A stretch of 64,000 bases of DNA from Granulicella cerasi (GCF_025685575.1 NZ_JAGSYD010000005.1:567-64566); one strand, 5' to 3'. Positions 45,968 through 55,585 are shown, counted from the stretch's first letter. Numbers and translations: made by a program. The notes: generated by a model from the letters alone, not told the origin.

Positions 45968-47962
45968 CTACGCTTCCGCAGAAGCAGCTTCAATCGCCTT
46001 TTTGTACGTCGTCAACGCCAGCAGCGGGAAATACTGCTTGTACAGGTGATAGCCGAGGTAGAAGACCTTCGGGAAGCCCGTTCCGGTGTAGTGGCTTTCA
46101 CCGTTGCGGCCCTCCGCAAGCTCTTCCCATCCGCCATCGGCCTGCTGATTGTTGATCAACCACCGAATGCCTTTTGCGACCGAGTCCGAGCGCGTATCGT
46201 TGCCTGCGAGCAAGCCAAGTAGCGCCCATGCGGTCTGCGACGGCGTTGAAACGCCCTCGCCACGCAGGTTCGGATTGTCGTACGTGCCGCAGGTCTCGCC
46301 CCATCCGCCATCGGAGTTCTGCACCATGCGGATCCACTCGACGGCCTGCTGGACCGGCGTTTCCAGGTAATCGACGTCCATCGCCTGCAGTCCGCGCAGT
46401 GCGAGGAAGGTGCCGTAGAGGTAGTTCACACCCCAGCGACCAAACCATGTGCCGTCGATCTCCTGCTCCTTGAAGATGAACTGGATCGCCTTCTCCACGC
46501 GCTCGTCGCGACGCGTGTAGCCGTAGCCCGCGAGCATCTCCAGAATGCGACCGGTGATGTCCACCGTCGGCGGATCGATCATCGCATTGTGGTCGGCAAA
46601 CGGAATCGACTCGAAGACCTTCTTCGTATTGTCCTTATCGAACGATGCCCAGCCGCCGTTCTTGCACTGCATGGAGAAGAGCCACTCGATCGCGCGCTCA
46701 GCGGCCTCGTTCTGGTAGCGTCCGCGCGAGCCCTCCACAGCCTTCAGCGCCATCAGCACTTCGGCAGTATCGTCGCAATCGGGCTGATGATCATTGTTGT
46801 GGAAGAAGCACCAGCAGCTAGGGTCTTCGACCTTTGCATTGTGGTACCAGTCGCCCTTGTAGCGGATCTCCTTCGACAGCAACCAGTCAACCGCCTTCAC
46901 CAGGCGCGGGTCCTTGTCGGAGATACCAGCCTCGACGAGCGGGCCAACGATCTGTGCGGTGTCCCAGACGGGCGACAGACAGGGCTGCATGCGCATCGTC
47001 GGCGTCGGATAATTCGGCTCGCCCTGCGGGAAATCCAGTCCGAGCTTTTCGAACTCATCGCGCGCGCGGATCACCTGCGGATCGCTTTCGGAGTACCCGA
47101 GTGCGCGCAGCGCGATGATCGCGTTCAACATGGCCGGATAAATGGCACCGAGGCCATCGGACTTCTCGAAGTGCTCGAGCATCCACTTCTCCGCCTTCTT
47201 CAGCGCCATCTTGCGCAGGGGACGCAGGTGCACACGCTCCGCCCAGTGCGCCAGGCGGTCCGTCAGCAGGAAGAAATTACGCCACGAGAAGAAGTGCCTC
47301 TTGTCCCAGCGAAGACGCATGTTCGCGTTCTCGCGGCCACCCACGTAAAGCTCGTCAATGCCCTGTTCCGGCGGCAGCTTCTTGAACGGCTTCTTCGCGT
47401 AAATGATCGACAACGGCACGAGGATCGCACGCGACCATGCGCTCACTTCGTAGATGTTGAAGTAAAACCAGTCGGGGAACAGCACGATCTCGGGCGGTAC
47501 TGCCGGCACCGAGTCGTAGTCATACGCGCCGAGCGCACAGAGGTACATCTTCGTAAAGGTGTTGCAGGCGATCACGCCACCCAGCGCGAGCGTGGACTCA
47601 CGTGCCTTCTGCATGAGCGGTTCTTCCGCCGTGTGCCCCATCAGCTTCAGCGCCAGGTAGCACTTCACACCGTAGTTCACGTTCGAAGGGCCGCCGGGGT
47701 AGAGGCTCCAGCCGCCATCGTCGTTCTGGTGGCGCAGGATCTCATTGCGAACGCGTTCGAGCTTGCCGGCGTCGCCCGTGCCGAAGAGTGCGTGGAGGAA
47801 GATGTAGTCAGCTTCCAACATGGCATCGGCTTCCAACTCACCACACCAGTAACCATCTTCATGCTGCTGTCCCAGCAGCCATTCCGCCGATCGGCGAATG
47901 CCGTCTTCGACCTTATCCAGGCCGAGATCCAGGCGTCCAAACTTCGGTTGCGTCGCGCTCAT
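45968..47962 (-). CDS. shc: Squalene-hopene cyclase
   Basis: This enzyme cyclises squalene to hopene at the membrane. The 664 residues match the family's usual length. The acid initiator motif DxDD is Asp395-Cys-Asp397-Asp398 (QPDCDDTAEVL). Several QW repeats are visible (QNDGGWSLYPGG, QCKNGGWASFDKDN, QNSDGGWGETCGTYDNP). AGGA precedes the ATG. It follows ispH but a terminator-like hairpin lies between them, so it may have its own promoter. Confidence 0.97.
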   Translation of the reverse strand: MSATQPKFGRLDLGLDKVEDGIRRSAEWLLGQQHEDGYWCGELEADAMLEADYIFLHALFGTGDAGKLERVRNEILRHQNDDGGWSLYPGGPSNVNYGVKCYLALKLMGHTAEEPLMQKARESTLALGGVIACNTFTKMYLCALGAYDYDSVPAVPPEIVLFPDWFYFNIYEVSAWSRAILVPLSIIYAKKPFKKLPPEQGIDELYVGGRENANMRLRWDKRHFFSWRNFFLLTDRLAHWAERVHLRPLRKMALKKAEKWMLEHFEKSDGLGAIYPAMLNAIIALRALGYSESDPQVIRARDEFEKLGLDFPQGEPNYPTPTMRMQPCLSPVWDTAQIVGPLVEAGISDKDPRLVKAVDWLLSKEIRYKGDWYHNAKVEDPSCWCFFHNNDHQPDCDDTAEVLMALKAVEGSRGRYQNEAAERAIEWLFSMQCKNGGWASFDKDNTKKVFESIPFADHNAMIDPPTVDITGRILEMLAGYGYTRRDERVEKAIQFIFKEQEIDGTWFGRWGVNYLYGTFLALRGLQAMDVDYLETPVQQAVEWIRMVQNSDGGWGETCGTYDNPNLRGEGVSTPSQTAWALLGLLAGNDTRSDSVAKGIRWLINNQQADGGWEELAEGRNGESHYTGTGFPKVFYLGYHLYKQYFPLLALTTYKKAIEAASAEA

Positions 47963-47983
47963 CCAATAATCCTGTTTTTATCG

Positions 47984-48015
47984 AGAAAACCCATGCCCGC
48001 TCAGGGGCATGGGTT
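47984..48015 (-). terminator. Terminator between ispH and shc
   Basis: An 11-bp stem AACCCATGCCC / GGGCATGGGTT (47988-48015) with a T-rich stretch after it on the minus strand. It should end or attenuate the ispH transcript. Confidence 0.7.
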
Positions 48016-48037
48016 CAAATCGTGGAAATCTCAAAAC

Positions 48038-49063
48038 TTACGCGGTCGGCTGCTGGTCAACCTTCGGGGCGGCAGCGATGGCCTGTACGATCTCCGGCGG
48101 TAGGCCGAAACGCACATTCTCAGGCATCACTTCTACTTCTTCCACCGAGTTGTAACCCTTGTTCTGCAGGTACTCCACCACTTCCTGCACCAGAACTTCA
48201 GGAGCCGAAGCGCCAGCCGTGATCGCTACCGTGTTCTTGCTATCCAGCCACTCGGGCTTGATGTCCTCAGCCTTGTCGATCAGATAGCTGACCGTACCCA
48301 GGTTCTGCGAAACCTCCACAAGGCGGTTCGAGTTCGAGGAGTTGCGCGAACCGACGACGAGAACGATATCCGCGCCATGCGCGACGTTCTTCACTGCAGT
48401 CTGGCGGTTCTCGGTCGCATAGCAGATGTCCTGCGCGTGCGGTCCGACGATGTTCGGGAACTTCTTCTTGAGCGCGTCGATCATGGTCGCCGCTTCATCG
48501 AGCGAGAGCGTCGTCTGCGTCAGATAAGCGACCTTGTTCGGATCGGGAACGATCAGTGCTTCGACCTCTTCCGGCGTCGAAACGACCTGAGTCACATCCG
48601 GTGCCTCGCCCTGCGTGCCTTCAACTTCTTCGTGGTCGCGATGACCGACGAGCACGAGCGAGTAGCCCTGCTTGGCGAACTTGATGGCCTCGATGTGGAC
48701 CTTGGTGACGAGCGGGCAGGTCGCATCTACGACCTTCAGGCCGCGTTCTTTGGCACGCTCACGCACCGCTGGCGAAACGCCGTGCGCGGAGTAAATCACG
48801 CGCTTGCCTTCCGGCACTTCGTCCAGTTCGTTGACGAAGATCGCACCCTTCTGGCGCAGATCGTCCACCACGTAGCGGTTATGCACGATTTCCTTGCGGA
48901 CGTAGATCGGCGCGCCGAAGGTCTCGAGCGCAATCTTCACGATGTCCACTGCACGCACTACACCCGCGCAGAAGCCGCGTGGCTTAAGCAGAAGGACACG
49001 CTTTGTGTCGGCTTGGTTGTCGATGGGGGCGTTGGCGGTCGGTTCGAGGATAGCGGGGCTCAC
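48038..49063 (-). CDS. ispH: 4-hydroxy-3-methylbut-2-enyl diphosphate reductase
   Basis: IspH makes IPP and DMAPP in the last step of the MEP isoprenoid pathway, supplying squalene for Shc. The 341-residue protein carries the iron-sulfur cysteines in PRGFCAG (Cys32), DATCPLV and DICYATENRQ, and the ITAGASAPE substrate motif. The start is GTG; a TATACT box lies only about 8 nt upstream, so the message may be leaderless. The Asp/Pro-rich first 20 residues are an extra leader. Confidence 0.95.
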   Translation of the reverse strand: MSPAILEPTANAPIDNQADTKRVLLLKPRGFCAGVVRAVDIVKIALETFGAPIYVRKEIVHNRYVVDDLRQKGAIFVNELDEVPEGKRVIYSAHGVSPAVRERAKERGLKVVDATCPLVTKVHIEAIKFAKQGYSLVLVGHRDHEEVEGTQGEAPDVTQVVSTPEEVEALIVPDPNKVAYLTQTTLSLDEAATMIDALKKKFPNIVGPHAQDICYATENRQTAVKNVAHGADIVLVVGSRNSSNSNRLVEVSQNLGTVSYLIDKAEDIKPEWLDSKNTVAITAGASAPEVLVQEVVEYLQNKGYNSVEEVEVMPENVRFGLPPEIVQAIAAAPKVDQQPTA

Positions 49064-49226
49064 CCCCTAAGTATACCGCCGATTCCCCATTTTTGATGCA
49101 AACACGACGAACCAAACCCTATCCGCACCTCGCAAATTGCGATGGAGCGAAAAGAGAAACGGCCCCGCGACGTGCAGAGCCATTCCCTCGCAACAAGACG
49201 CACATTGCTGAACTTTTCGGGTGGAG

Positions 49227-49382
49227 TTAGAGCTTATCGCCAGAGCAGCCTGCGTGGTGGCAGTCGCATCCGAGCGAGGTAACGTCCTTACTATCTTCAC
49301 AATTCTGCGAGCAGAACTTCGAGTCGCCGCTTACGGTACACGAACAGGCGGGGTGGGCACACTTCTTGGGGCTATCGGACAT
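49227..49382 (-). CDS. Bacterial metallothionein (51 aa)
   Basis: A short gene with a strong AAGGAG site before ATG 49382. The 51-residue product has eight cysteines (8, 13, 15, 24, 28, 39, 41, 46) and a HisHis pair, in the order CAHPACSC, FCSQNC, then CDCHHAGC. This matches the SmtA/BmtA-type metallothioneins that bind zinc, cadmium or copper in the cytosol. No metal regulator (such as SmtB) is beside it. It lies alone between ispH and recN on the minus strand. Identification rests on the Cys pattern and overall similarity, which are convincing. Confidence 0.85.
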   Translation of the reverse strand: MSDSPKKCAHPACSCTVSGDSKFCSQNCEDSKDVTSLGCDCHHAGCSGDKL

Positions 49383-49476
49383 CGGACGAATCTCCTTGAC
49401 GCGGCATCGACCAAAATGCGGCCGTTGCGCGTTCAGAGGCCGTAGACCCTACTCCCGGTTGCTTTGACTGTTTTGA

Positions 49477-51165
49477 TCACGCCGAAGCGTTCAGCATTTG
49501 CTCCGCATGGGCGCGCGAAGTCTCGGTCAGCTCGGCACCGGACAGCATGCGCGCAATCTCCTCGACGCGCTCCGGGCGCTCAATCTTACGGATGCCCGTG
49601 TGCGTACGGCCCTTGCGCGTTTCCTTCTCGATCAGGAAGTGCTGATCGGCGAACGCGGCGATCTGCGGCAGATGCGTGATGCAGAGCACCTGCTGGCCCG
49701 CCGCCAACATCTTCAATTTCTGGCCGACAGCCTCCGCCGCGCGGCCGCCGATACCAATATCAATTTCGTCAAAGACCAGCGTGCGCGGCAGCGGAGTTTT
49801 CTTCTTCCGCGCCGACGATGCGCCTTCTTCCACCGACACCTTCAACGCGAGCATGACGCGCGACATTTCGCCGCCCGAAGCGATTTCGGTCAAGGGCTTC
49901 AGAGGTTCGCCCGCGTTCGTCGCGATCAGGCAGGAGACGGTGTCCCAGCCGTTCGCCGTCCACCCTACAGGCTCGGTGTTCGAGTGAATCTCGACGCCAA
50001 ACCGCACGCTCATCGCGAGATCGTTGATCTGCTTCTCCGCGAGCTTTGCAAGTTTCTTCCCCGCCGCCGAACGCGCTTCGGTCAGCGCGTCGGCCTGCTT
50101 GCGATAAGCATCCGCCGCAACGCCGAGTTCCTTCTCCAACTCAACCAGGCGCGCGTCACGATTTTCGAGGTCAGAGAGCTTCTGCGCGACGTCATCGTGG
50201 AACGCGATCACCTCAGCCAGGGTCGAGCCGTATTTGCGCTTCAGGCGGTCCAGCGCGGCGAGACGATCTTCAATCTCCTCCAGTCGCTCGGGCGACGCCG
50301 TTACACCGCCAGCAAAGTCGCGCAAAGTCGCCGCAGCGTCTTCCACAGAGCCCTTCGCCTCGCTCAGTTGCTGCGAAATTGCCGTGAAACGCGGGTCGAA
50401 GCGCGCGAGATCATCGACATGGCGAATCGCTGCACCGAGCAACGACTCCGCCGAGGTCTCCGCTTCGTAGAGCAACTCCTGAGCGGCGTTCGCGCCGGTG
50501 AAGAGCCGCTCAGCATTCGCGAGCACACGCTTTTCGGTCTCCAGCCCGGCGTCTTCGTCCGCGTCGACGATCGCCGCATTTGCGATTTCCTTCGCCTGGA
50601 AGCTCCACAGATCGAGCAGTCGCAGGCGGTCCTGCTCGGCGGAACGCAGTTCGTCAATCTGGTCCTGCAAGCCACGCCAGCGCGCGAACGCCTCGGCGCA
50701 GGCCTCGGTCGTGATCGAAGCATAGCGGTCCAGCAACTGCCGCTGCTGTGCGGCGTCAAAACTCGTCAGCGTTTCCGACTGCGCATGAACCAGCGCAAGT
50801 TCAGGGGCGAGTTGCCGTAGCACCGCGACCGTCGCGGGCTGATTGTTGATGAAGACGCGGCCCTTGCCGTTGGAACCGATCTCGCGGCGCAAAAGAATCT
50901 CATCGCCTTCGGGATCTACGCCATTCGCTTCCAGAATGTCTTCTGCCCCGGGCGTCGACTCGAAAACACAGCCAACAACGGCCTTGTCGGCACCGTGGCG
51001 CACCCAGTCGGAAGAGGCCTTGCCGCCAAGCAACAGCGCCAGTGCGTCGATCAGAATCGACTTACCCGCGCCGGTTTCACCGGTCAAAAGGTTCAGACCC
51101 GGGCCGAACACGGCCACCGCGTGGTCAATCACGGCATAGTTTTCGGCGCGCAGTTCCAGCAGCAT
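49477..51165 (-). CDS. recN: DNA repair protein RecN
   Basis: An SMC-like ATPase acting early in double-strand break repair. The 562-residue protein has Walker A GETGAGKS near the N-terminus (LNLLTGETGAGKSILIDALAL), a central coiled-coil region, then the ABC signature region (IASGGEMSRVMLALK) and Walker B VFDEIDIGIGG near the C-terminus. The length is normal. It is divergent from the tol operon across 122 nt. Confidence 0.96.
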   Translation of the reverse strand: MLLELRAENYAVIDHAVAVFGPGLNLLTGETGAGKSILIDALALLLGGKASSDWVRHGADKAVVGCVFESTPGAEDILEANGVDPEGDEILLRREIGSNGKGRVFINNQPATVAVLRQLAPELALVHAQSETLTSFDAAQQRQLLDRYASITTEACAEAFARWRGLQDQIDELRSAEQDRLRLLDLWSFQAKEIANAAIVDADEDAGLETEKRVLANAERLFTGANAAQELLYEAETSAESLLGAAIRHVDDLARFDPRFTAISQQLSEAKGSVEDAAATLRDFAGGVTASPERLEEIEDRLAALDRLKRKYGSTLAEVIAFHDDVAQKLSDLENRDARLVELEKELGVAADAYRKQADALTEARSAAGKKLAKLAEKQINDLAMSVRFGVEIHSNTEPVGWTANGWDTVSCLIATNAGEPLKPLTEIASGGEMSRVMLALKVSVEEGASSARKKKTPLPRTLVFDEIDIGIGGRAAEAVGQKLKMLAAGQQVLCITHLPQIAAFADQHFLIEKETRKGRTHTGIRKIERPERVEEIARMLSGAELTETSRAHAEQMLNASA

Positions 51166-51287
51166 CGTGCCGAGAGGATAGCAGACGAGGCGAAGGAAAG
51201 GCGGTACTTCACACGGTTACCCAATGCACCACGCTTGATGCTTCCTTCCTCAGCTTCCTTTGCGTCTCACGATAGACTGCGAGGGAG

Positions 51288-52094
51288 ATGACTACGGCTG
51301 TGCTTTCCATTGCGATGCTTTGGCTACAGGATGCGGCGACCGACCCGGCAGCAATGCCACCGGTCACCAAGGCCCACTCGAGCGCGCTGCTCGACATGCT
51401 GCACAACAGCGGCCCCATGGCACTTACCGTGCTCGTGTTGCTGCTGGTGATGAGCTTGTTTTCGTGGGCAGTGATGATCGCCAAGTGGCGCGCGTTCAAC
51501 GACGCCGACACGCAGAACAAGCGCTTCGTGCGCGCGTTCCGCAAGAGCGGACGTCTGAGCGAAATCGCTGCGGTCGCGGACCAGTTCCGGCCCAGCCCGC
51601 TCGTCTCGGTCTTCCACGAGATCACCGACGAGTACCAGCGCCAGAGCGGCGGACGCGGCACACCGCCGAACCCTGCAGCTCTTGAGCGCTCAGCGCAGAC
51701 CGCATCCAGCGAAGCGCTGACGATCATGGAGTCACGCATGACGTGGCTGGCAACGATCGCGCAGGTCGCGCCCTTCGTCGGGCTCTTCGGCACCGTCATG
51801 GGCATCATCGACGCCTTCCACGGACTCGGCACAGCGGGCGCAGCTACTTTGCGCGCGGTCGCCCCGGGTATCTCCGAGGCGCTGATTACCACCGCCGCCG
51901 GCCTCGTCGTCGCGGTTCCCGCGCTGATGGGTTACAACCAGCTCACCGCACGACTGCGTGAGTTCGCTTCGCGCATGGATGACTTCGGCCGCGAGCTGCT
52001 GAACGCCATCGAGAACGCCGCACTCACCGCGCCACAGGCGTTGGTGAACGAGCAGCGTCCCCTCGATCCGCGCGATGACCGGAGGCCGTACTAG
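51288..52094 (+). CDS. tolQ: Tol-Pal proton channel subunit TolQ
   Basis: TolQ forms the inner-membrane proton channel with TolR and energises TolA. The 268-residue protein has three membrane segments: one near 45-67, and two in the conserved MotA/TolQ/ExbB domain (LATIAQVAPFVGLFGTVMGII and EALITTAAGLVVAVPALMGYN). Its N-terminus is longer than in E. coli. It is the first gene of a canonical tol-pal order, beginning 122 nt from recN with GGGAG before the ATG. Confidence 0.92.
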   Translation: MTTAVLSIAMLWLQDAATDPAAMPPVTKAHSSALLDMLHNSGPMALTVLVLLLVMSLFSWAVMIAKWRAFNDADTQNKRFVRAFRKSGRLSEIAAVADQFRPSPLVSVFHEITDEYQRQSGGRGTPPNPAALERSAQTASSEALTIMESRMTWLATIAQVAPFVGLFGTVMGIIDAFHGLGTAGAATLRAVAPGISEALITTAAGLVVAVPALMGYNQLTARLREFASRMDDFGRELLNAIENAALTAPQALVNEQRPLDPRDDRRPY

Positions 52095-52096
52095 CT

Positions 52097-52504
52097 ATGG
52101 CCTTCACGGGAGCCAAGGGACGCACGCAGACGGCGCTCGCGGACATCAACATCACTCCGCTCGTCGACGTGGTGCTCGTGCTGCTGCTCATCTTCATGGT
52201 GACCGCGCCGGTGCTGCAGTCGGGCGTGGAAGTGGCTGTGCCGCAGACGCGCACCGTCAACCAGCTCACCGAAGAACGCCAGGTCATCACCATCGACAAG
52301 GACCAGAACGTCTTTCTCGACGACAAGCCGCTAAACGTGAACGATCTGCCGGAGATCCTGAAGTCCAAGGGCGATGCACGACGTACCGTCTACGTTCGCG
52401 CAGACCAGAAGGTGCCCTTCGGTGCTTTCGCCTCGGTGATGGATGCGGTGAAGCAGGCCGGCATCACGAACATCTCTATCGTCACGCAGCCCATTGAACG
52501 CTAA
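52097..52504 (+). CDS. tolR: Tol-Pal protein TolR (ExbD family)
   Basis: 135 residues with one N-terminal membrane helix (VDVVLVLLLIFMVTAPVL, carrying the conserved Asp of INITPLVD that takes part in proton flow) and a small periplasmic domain. It starts 2 nt after the tolQ stop. The ExbD/TolR identity is clear and the tol-pal context selects TolR. Confidence 0.93.
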   Translation: MAFTGAKGRTQTALADINITPLVDVVLVLLLIFMVTAPVLQSGVEVAVPQTRTVNQLTEERQVITIDKDQNVFLDDKPLNVNDLPEILKSKGDARRTVYVRADQKVPFGAFASVMDAVKQAGITNISIVTQPIER

Positions 52505-52539
52505 ACGTTAGTCCGCGAAACCACGAGCCTCCCCGCACG

Positions 52540-53349
52540 ATGCACGTAAACGAACAGCTCAGCCACGACTCCGGTGACGACCGTTTCCGCCAGGGAATGA
52601 TCGTGGCCGTAGTGCTTCATGCTGCGTTGCTCGGAGGCATCGCCGCCTGGGGCATCTGGGGACACTTCAAAAAGCACGAAGAGTGGGGTGCGGACAAAGC
52701 CGAGCTTGGCGCCATTCAGGCATCGATGGTCTCGGCGATTCCCTTACCCACCAAGGCCCCGCCGGTGAAGGACCAGGTGCTCGCGCCTGAAGAAACCAGC
52801 CCCGCACCGAAGCCCCCGCCCAAGGAAGCCACCGCACCGCCGCCGAAGCCGACCGATGTGCTGATCAAGGCCAAGGAGCCGAAGCCGCAACCGAAGAAGG
52901 TTGCGCCCGTAGAGACGCCTGCTCCGCCGAAGCATCCGCAGCCCACGCCTCCCCAGCCCACGAATAAGGCCACGAACGCGCAATCGGCTGTGCAGCTCGC
53001 ATCGTCAACGACGCCTGTCGGCAACGGTACCGCTACCGCCACGATCCTCGATCGCACCTTCGGCGCTCGCTACGCGTATTACGTGGGCATCGTCAGCCGC
53101 AAGGTCGGCGAGAACTGGTACAAGGGCGAGGCCGATCCCCGCTCTTCCACCGGCCGTCAGGTCACGATGGTCTTCGACATCGACCGTGACGGAACGCCCT
53201 CCAACATTCGCGTCGAAACCTCCAGCGGTTCGCCGTCCCTCGATCTTTCCGCCAAGCGCGCTCTCCAGCGCATCGACACCTTCGGACCGCTGCCAGATGG
53301 CCGCGATTCCATTACCGTGGAGGACACCTTCGTCTATGGTCACCCGTAA
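52540..53349 (+). CDS. tolA: TolA/TonB-like periplasm-spanning protein
   Basis: 269 residues with a membrane helix at about 21-42. A long Pro/Lys-rich linker follows (PPPKEATAPPPKPT, KEPKPQPKK), then a C-terminal TonB-type domain (RQVTMVFDIDRDGTPSNIRVE). It would connect the TolQR motor to Pal or to outer-membrane receptors. The C-domain looks more TonB-like than classical TolA, but the gene order tolQ-tolR-x-tolB-pal supports a TolA function. Confidence 0.82.
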   Translation: MHVNEQLSHDSGDDRFRQGMIVAVVLHAALLGGIAAWGIWGHFKKHEEWGADKAELGAIQASMVSAIPLPTKAPPVKDQVLAPEETSPAPKPPPKEATAPPPKPTDVLIKAKEPKPQPKKVAPVETPAPPKHPQPTPPQPTNKATNAQSAVQLASSTTPVGNGTATATILDRTFGARYAYYVGIVSRKVGENWYKGEADPRSSTGRQVTMVFDIDRDGTPSNIRVETSSGSPSLDLSAKRALQRIDTFGPLPDGRDSITVEDTFVYGHP

Positions 53350-53410
53350 AATCGTCGAGAAAAATAGTTACATCGCAACGCGACAAATATCCACCGCGCT
53401 CGTCCATAAG

Positions 53411-54757
53411 ATGGCAACGATGTTTGAATCGAGAAAGAAACTCACCGGAATTCTGGCAGTCATGACGCTTGTTCTCAGCGCCGCGACGACTCGCGCGCAG
53501 GACACCTTCAAGATTCGCCAGGACAACGGCGCAGGCACCATTCGCCTTGCGGTCTCAGACTTCAAGGGCCAGCCCGACGCGCTGAAGCACTCCTTCGACG
53601 GCACGCTTTCCGCCGACCTCGCGAACGCGGGAATCTTTGATCTCGTTTCAAAGTCGATGAACCCGCAATCGACACCTGGTCTGCCTGCAGAGATCAATCT
53701 CGCGCAGTGGTCTGCGGCTCCGACCAGCGCCGCGATGGTCACCTTCGGCAACTTCACGGTGGCCGGCGGCAAGATCCTCGTCAACGGCTTCCTCTTCGAC
53801 GCGAAGAACTCGCAATACCCACAGGTCTTCGCCAAGCAGTACCGCGAGAACGCGACCGAAGATATGGCGCGTCAGATCGCTCATCGTCTCGCCGATGAAA
53901 TCATCTTCCGTCTCGGCGGCGGCATCCCCGGCATCGCCGAAACAAAGATTTACTACGTGAAGGTCTCCGGCGGTGGCACGAAGGAAATCTGGGAGATGGA
54001 TTACGACGGCGCAAACCAGCACGCGATCACGCATCTCGGCACGGTGAGCCTCTCGCCGCGCGTCTCGCCGGACAACTCGCGCATCGCATTTTCCACGCTC
54101 GGTCGCGATGGCTTCCAGATCAAGATGTACTCGCTGCTCCTCGGCCGACTGGTGAACTTCTCCTCCGTGGGAGGCACGAATCTGTCGCCGGCATGGTCGC
54201 CGAGCGGCCAGCAGCTCGCGTTCTCGAGCTCACGCACAGGTGACCCGGAAATCTGGGTCAGCGATCCGCAAGGCTCGATGGCGCACAAGATCACCAGCTT
54301 CCGCGGACCGGACGTGTCGCCGACCTGGAACCCGAAGACCGGCGCGCAACTCGCGTGGATCAGCGGTCGCACCGGCCTGCCGCAGCTTTACATCATGGAT
54401 TCCGACGGCTCGGGCGTGCAGCGTCTCACCGACGGAGGTTATGCGACCTCGCCGAGCTGGTCCCCGAACGGTCAGTTCGTGGCCTTCGCCTGGGACCGCA
54501 AGTACGGCCCTGGCGCGCCCGGCGGACAGGATATCTACGTGATGGAGATCGCCAGCAAGCGCTGGATTCAGCTCACCCACGACGGTGGTCGCTGCGACTT
54601 CCCTTCGTGGAGCCCGGACGGACGCCACATCACCTACGCAAACTCCCCTGATGGCAAGGCCGAGCACGCGCGCATCATGTCGATGCTTGCCGACGGCACG
54701 GAAAAACATGCACTCACCGGTTCGGGCGCAGATATGCCCAACTGGAGTACCCACTAA
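53411..54757 (+). CDS. tolB: Tol-Pal periplasmic protein TolB
   Basis: 448 residues if started at ATG 53411 (an ATG at 53420 is equally possible; neither has a strong ribosome-binding site). A signal peptide ends near TTRAQD. The N-terminal alpha/beta domain (about 35-170) is followed by a six-bladed beta-propeller with repeated motifs such as LSPAWSPSGQQLAFSSSRTG and SPSWSPNGQFVAFA. TolB binds Pal and couples it to TolA. Confidence 0.93.
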   Translation: MATMFESRKKLTGILAVMTLVLSAATTRAQDTFKIRQDNGAGTIRLAVSDFKGQPDALKHSFDGTLSADLANAGIFDLVSKSMNPQSTPGLPAEINLAQWSAAPTSAAMVTFGNFTVAGGKILVNGFLFDAKNSQYPQVFAKQYRENATEDMARQIAHRLADEIIFRLGGGIPGIAETKIYYVKVSGGGTKEIWEMDYDGANQHAITHLGTVSLSPRVSPDNSRIAFSTLGRDGFQIKMYSLLLGRLVNFSSVGGTNLSPAWSPSGQQLAFSSSRTGDPEIWVSDPQGSMAHKITSFRGPDVSPTWNPKTGAQLAWISGRTGLPQLYIMDSDGSGVQRLTDGGYATSPSWSPNGQFVAFAWDRKYGPGAPGGQDIYVMEIASKRWIQLTHDGGRCDFPSWSPDGRHITYANSPDGKAEHARIMSMLADGTEKHALTGSGADMPNWSTH

Positions 54758-54811
54758 GCAACGATCTTTTTTACCGATTTCAACTAGACTGATGGCGTGA
54801 GGACGACGAAC

Positions 54812-55585
54812 ATGATGCGTTGGCAAGTAATTACGAAAGCCACGATTCTGAGTGCAGCATTGATGGCGATGGCAACCGGTTGCCACAAGAAGCCGAAGCT
54901 CCCACCACCGGACACCAGCGCTCCGACGGTTTACGTGATGCCGCCGACGGCTTCGATCACGGCTGATCCGCTCTCGATCGATCTCGGTCAATCCGTGGTG
55001 CTGAACTGGCGCACGACGAACGCGACCAGCGTTGCGATCGACGGCATCGGCCAGGTGCCGATCAACGGCACCCAGACCGTGAGCCCGGCCAACTCAACCA
55101 ACTTCCATCTCGTGGCCAAGGGTGACGGAGGCACGGTCGAAGCCAACGTACGCGTCACCGTGCGCGTGCCTGAGGTTTCGCCGGTCACCACAGGTCAGTC
55201 CACCGGCGGCGATCCTAACGATATGGCCAACGTCACGGACGCAGCCTTCCACGCGGCTGTGCCGGATGTCTTCTTCGGCTACGACAGCTTCGAGCTTTCG
55301 CCCGAAGGCCAGACCAGCGTCTCGTCAGCTGCGCACTACCTCACCGAGCATCCTGGCGTGAAGATCCTCATCGGCGGCTACTGCGATGACCGTGGATCGG
55401 CTGAGTACAACATCACGCTCGGCGAAAACCGCGCGAACTCCGCCAAGACCGCGCTGGTTTCGGCAGGCGTGGCTCCGAACCGCATCCGCGTCATCTCCTA
55501 CGGCAAGGAGCGTCAGTTCTGCACCGAGGACAACGAGTCCTGCTGGCAGCAGAACCGCCGCGCCCAGTTCACCGTCGACCGCTAA
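54812..55585 (+). CDS. pal: Peptidoglycan-associated lipoprotein Pal (OmpA-like)
   Basis: 257 residues from ATG 54812, where AGGA lies 8 nt upstream; a GTG 15 nt earlier is in frame. The lipobox is LMAMATGC. An extra Ig-like region (about 40-125, ITADPLSIDLGQSVVLNW) separates the lipid anchor from the OmpA-like C-terminal domain (FFGYDSFELSPEGQTSV, YCDDRGSAEYN, NRANSAK), which binds peptidoglycan. The Ig-like spacer makes it longer than E. coli Pal (about 170 residues). Confidence 0.92.
   Translation: MMRWQVITKATILSAALMAMATGCHKKPKLPPPDTSAPTVYVMPPTASITADPLSIDLGQSVVLNWRTTNATSVAIDGIGQVPINGTQTVSPANSTNFHLVAKGDGGTVEANVRVTVRVPEVSPVTTGQSTGGDPNDMANVTDAAFHAAVPDVFFGYDSFELSPEGQTSVSSAAHYLTEHPGVKILIGGYCDDRGSAEYNITLGENRANSAKTALVSAGVAPNRIRVISYGKERQFCTEDNESCWQQNRRAQFTVDR

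Noticed and set aside
46589..48103. A 504-codon frame antisense to shc
   Set aside because: High-GC codon shadow; the minus strand encodes a complete squalene-hopene cyclase.
49498..50820. A 440-codon frame antisense to recN
   Set aside because: Shadow of recN; no ribosome-binding site and Arg/Leu-rich composition.
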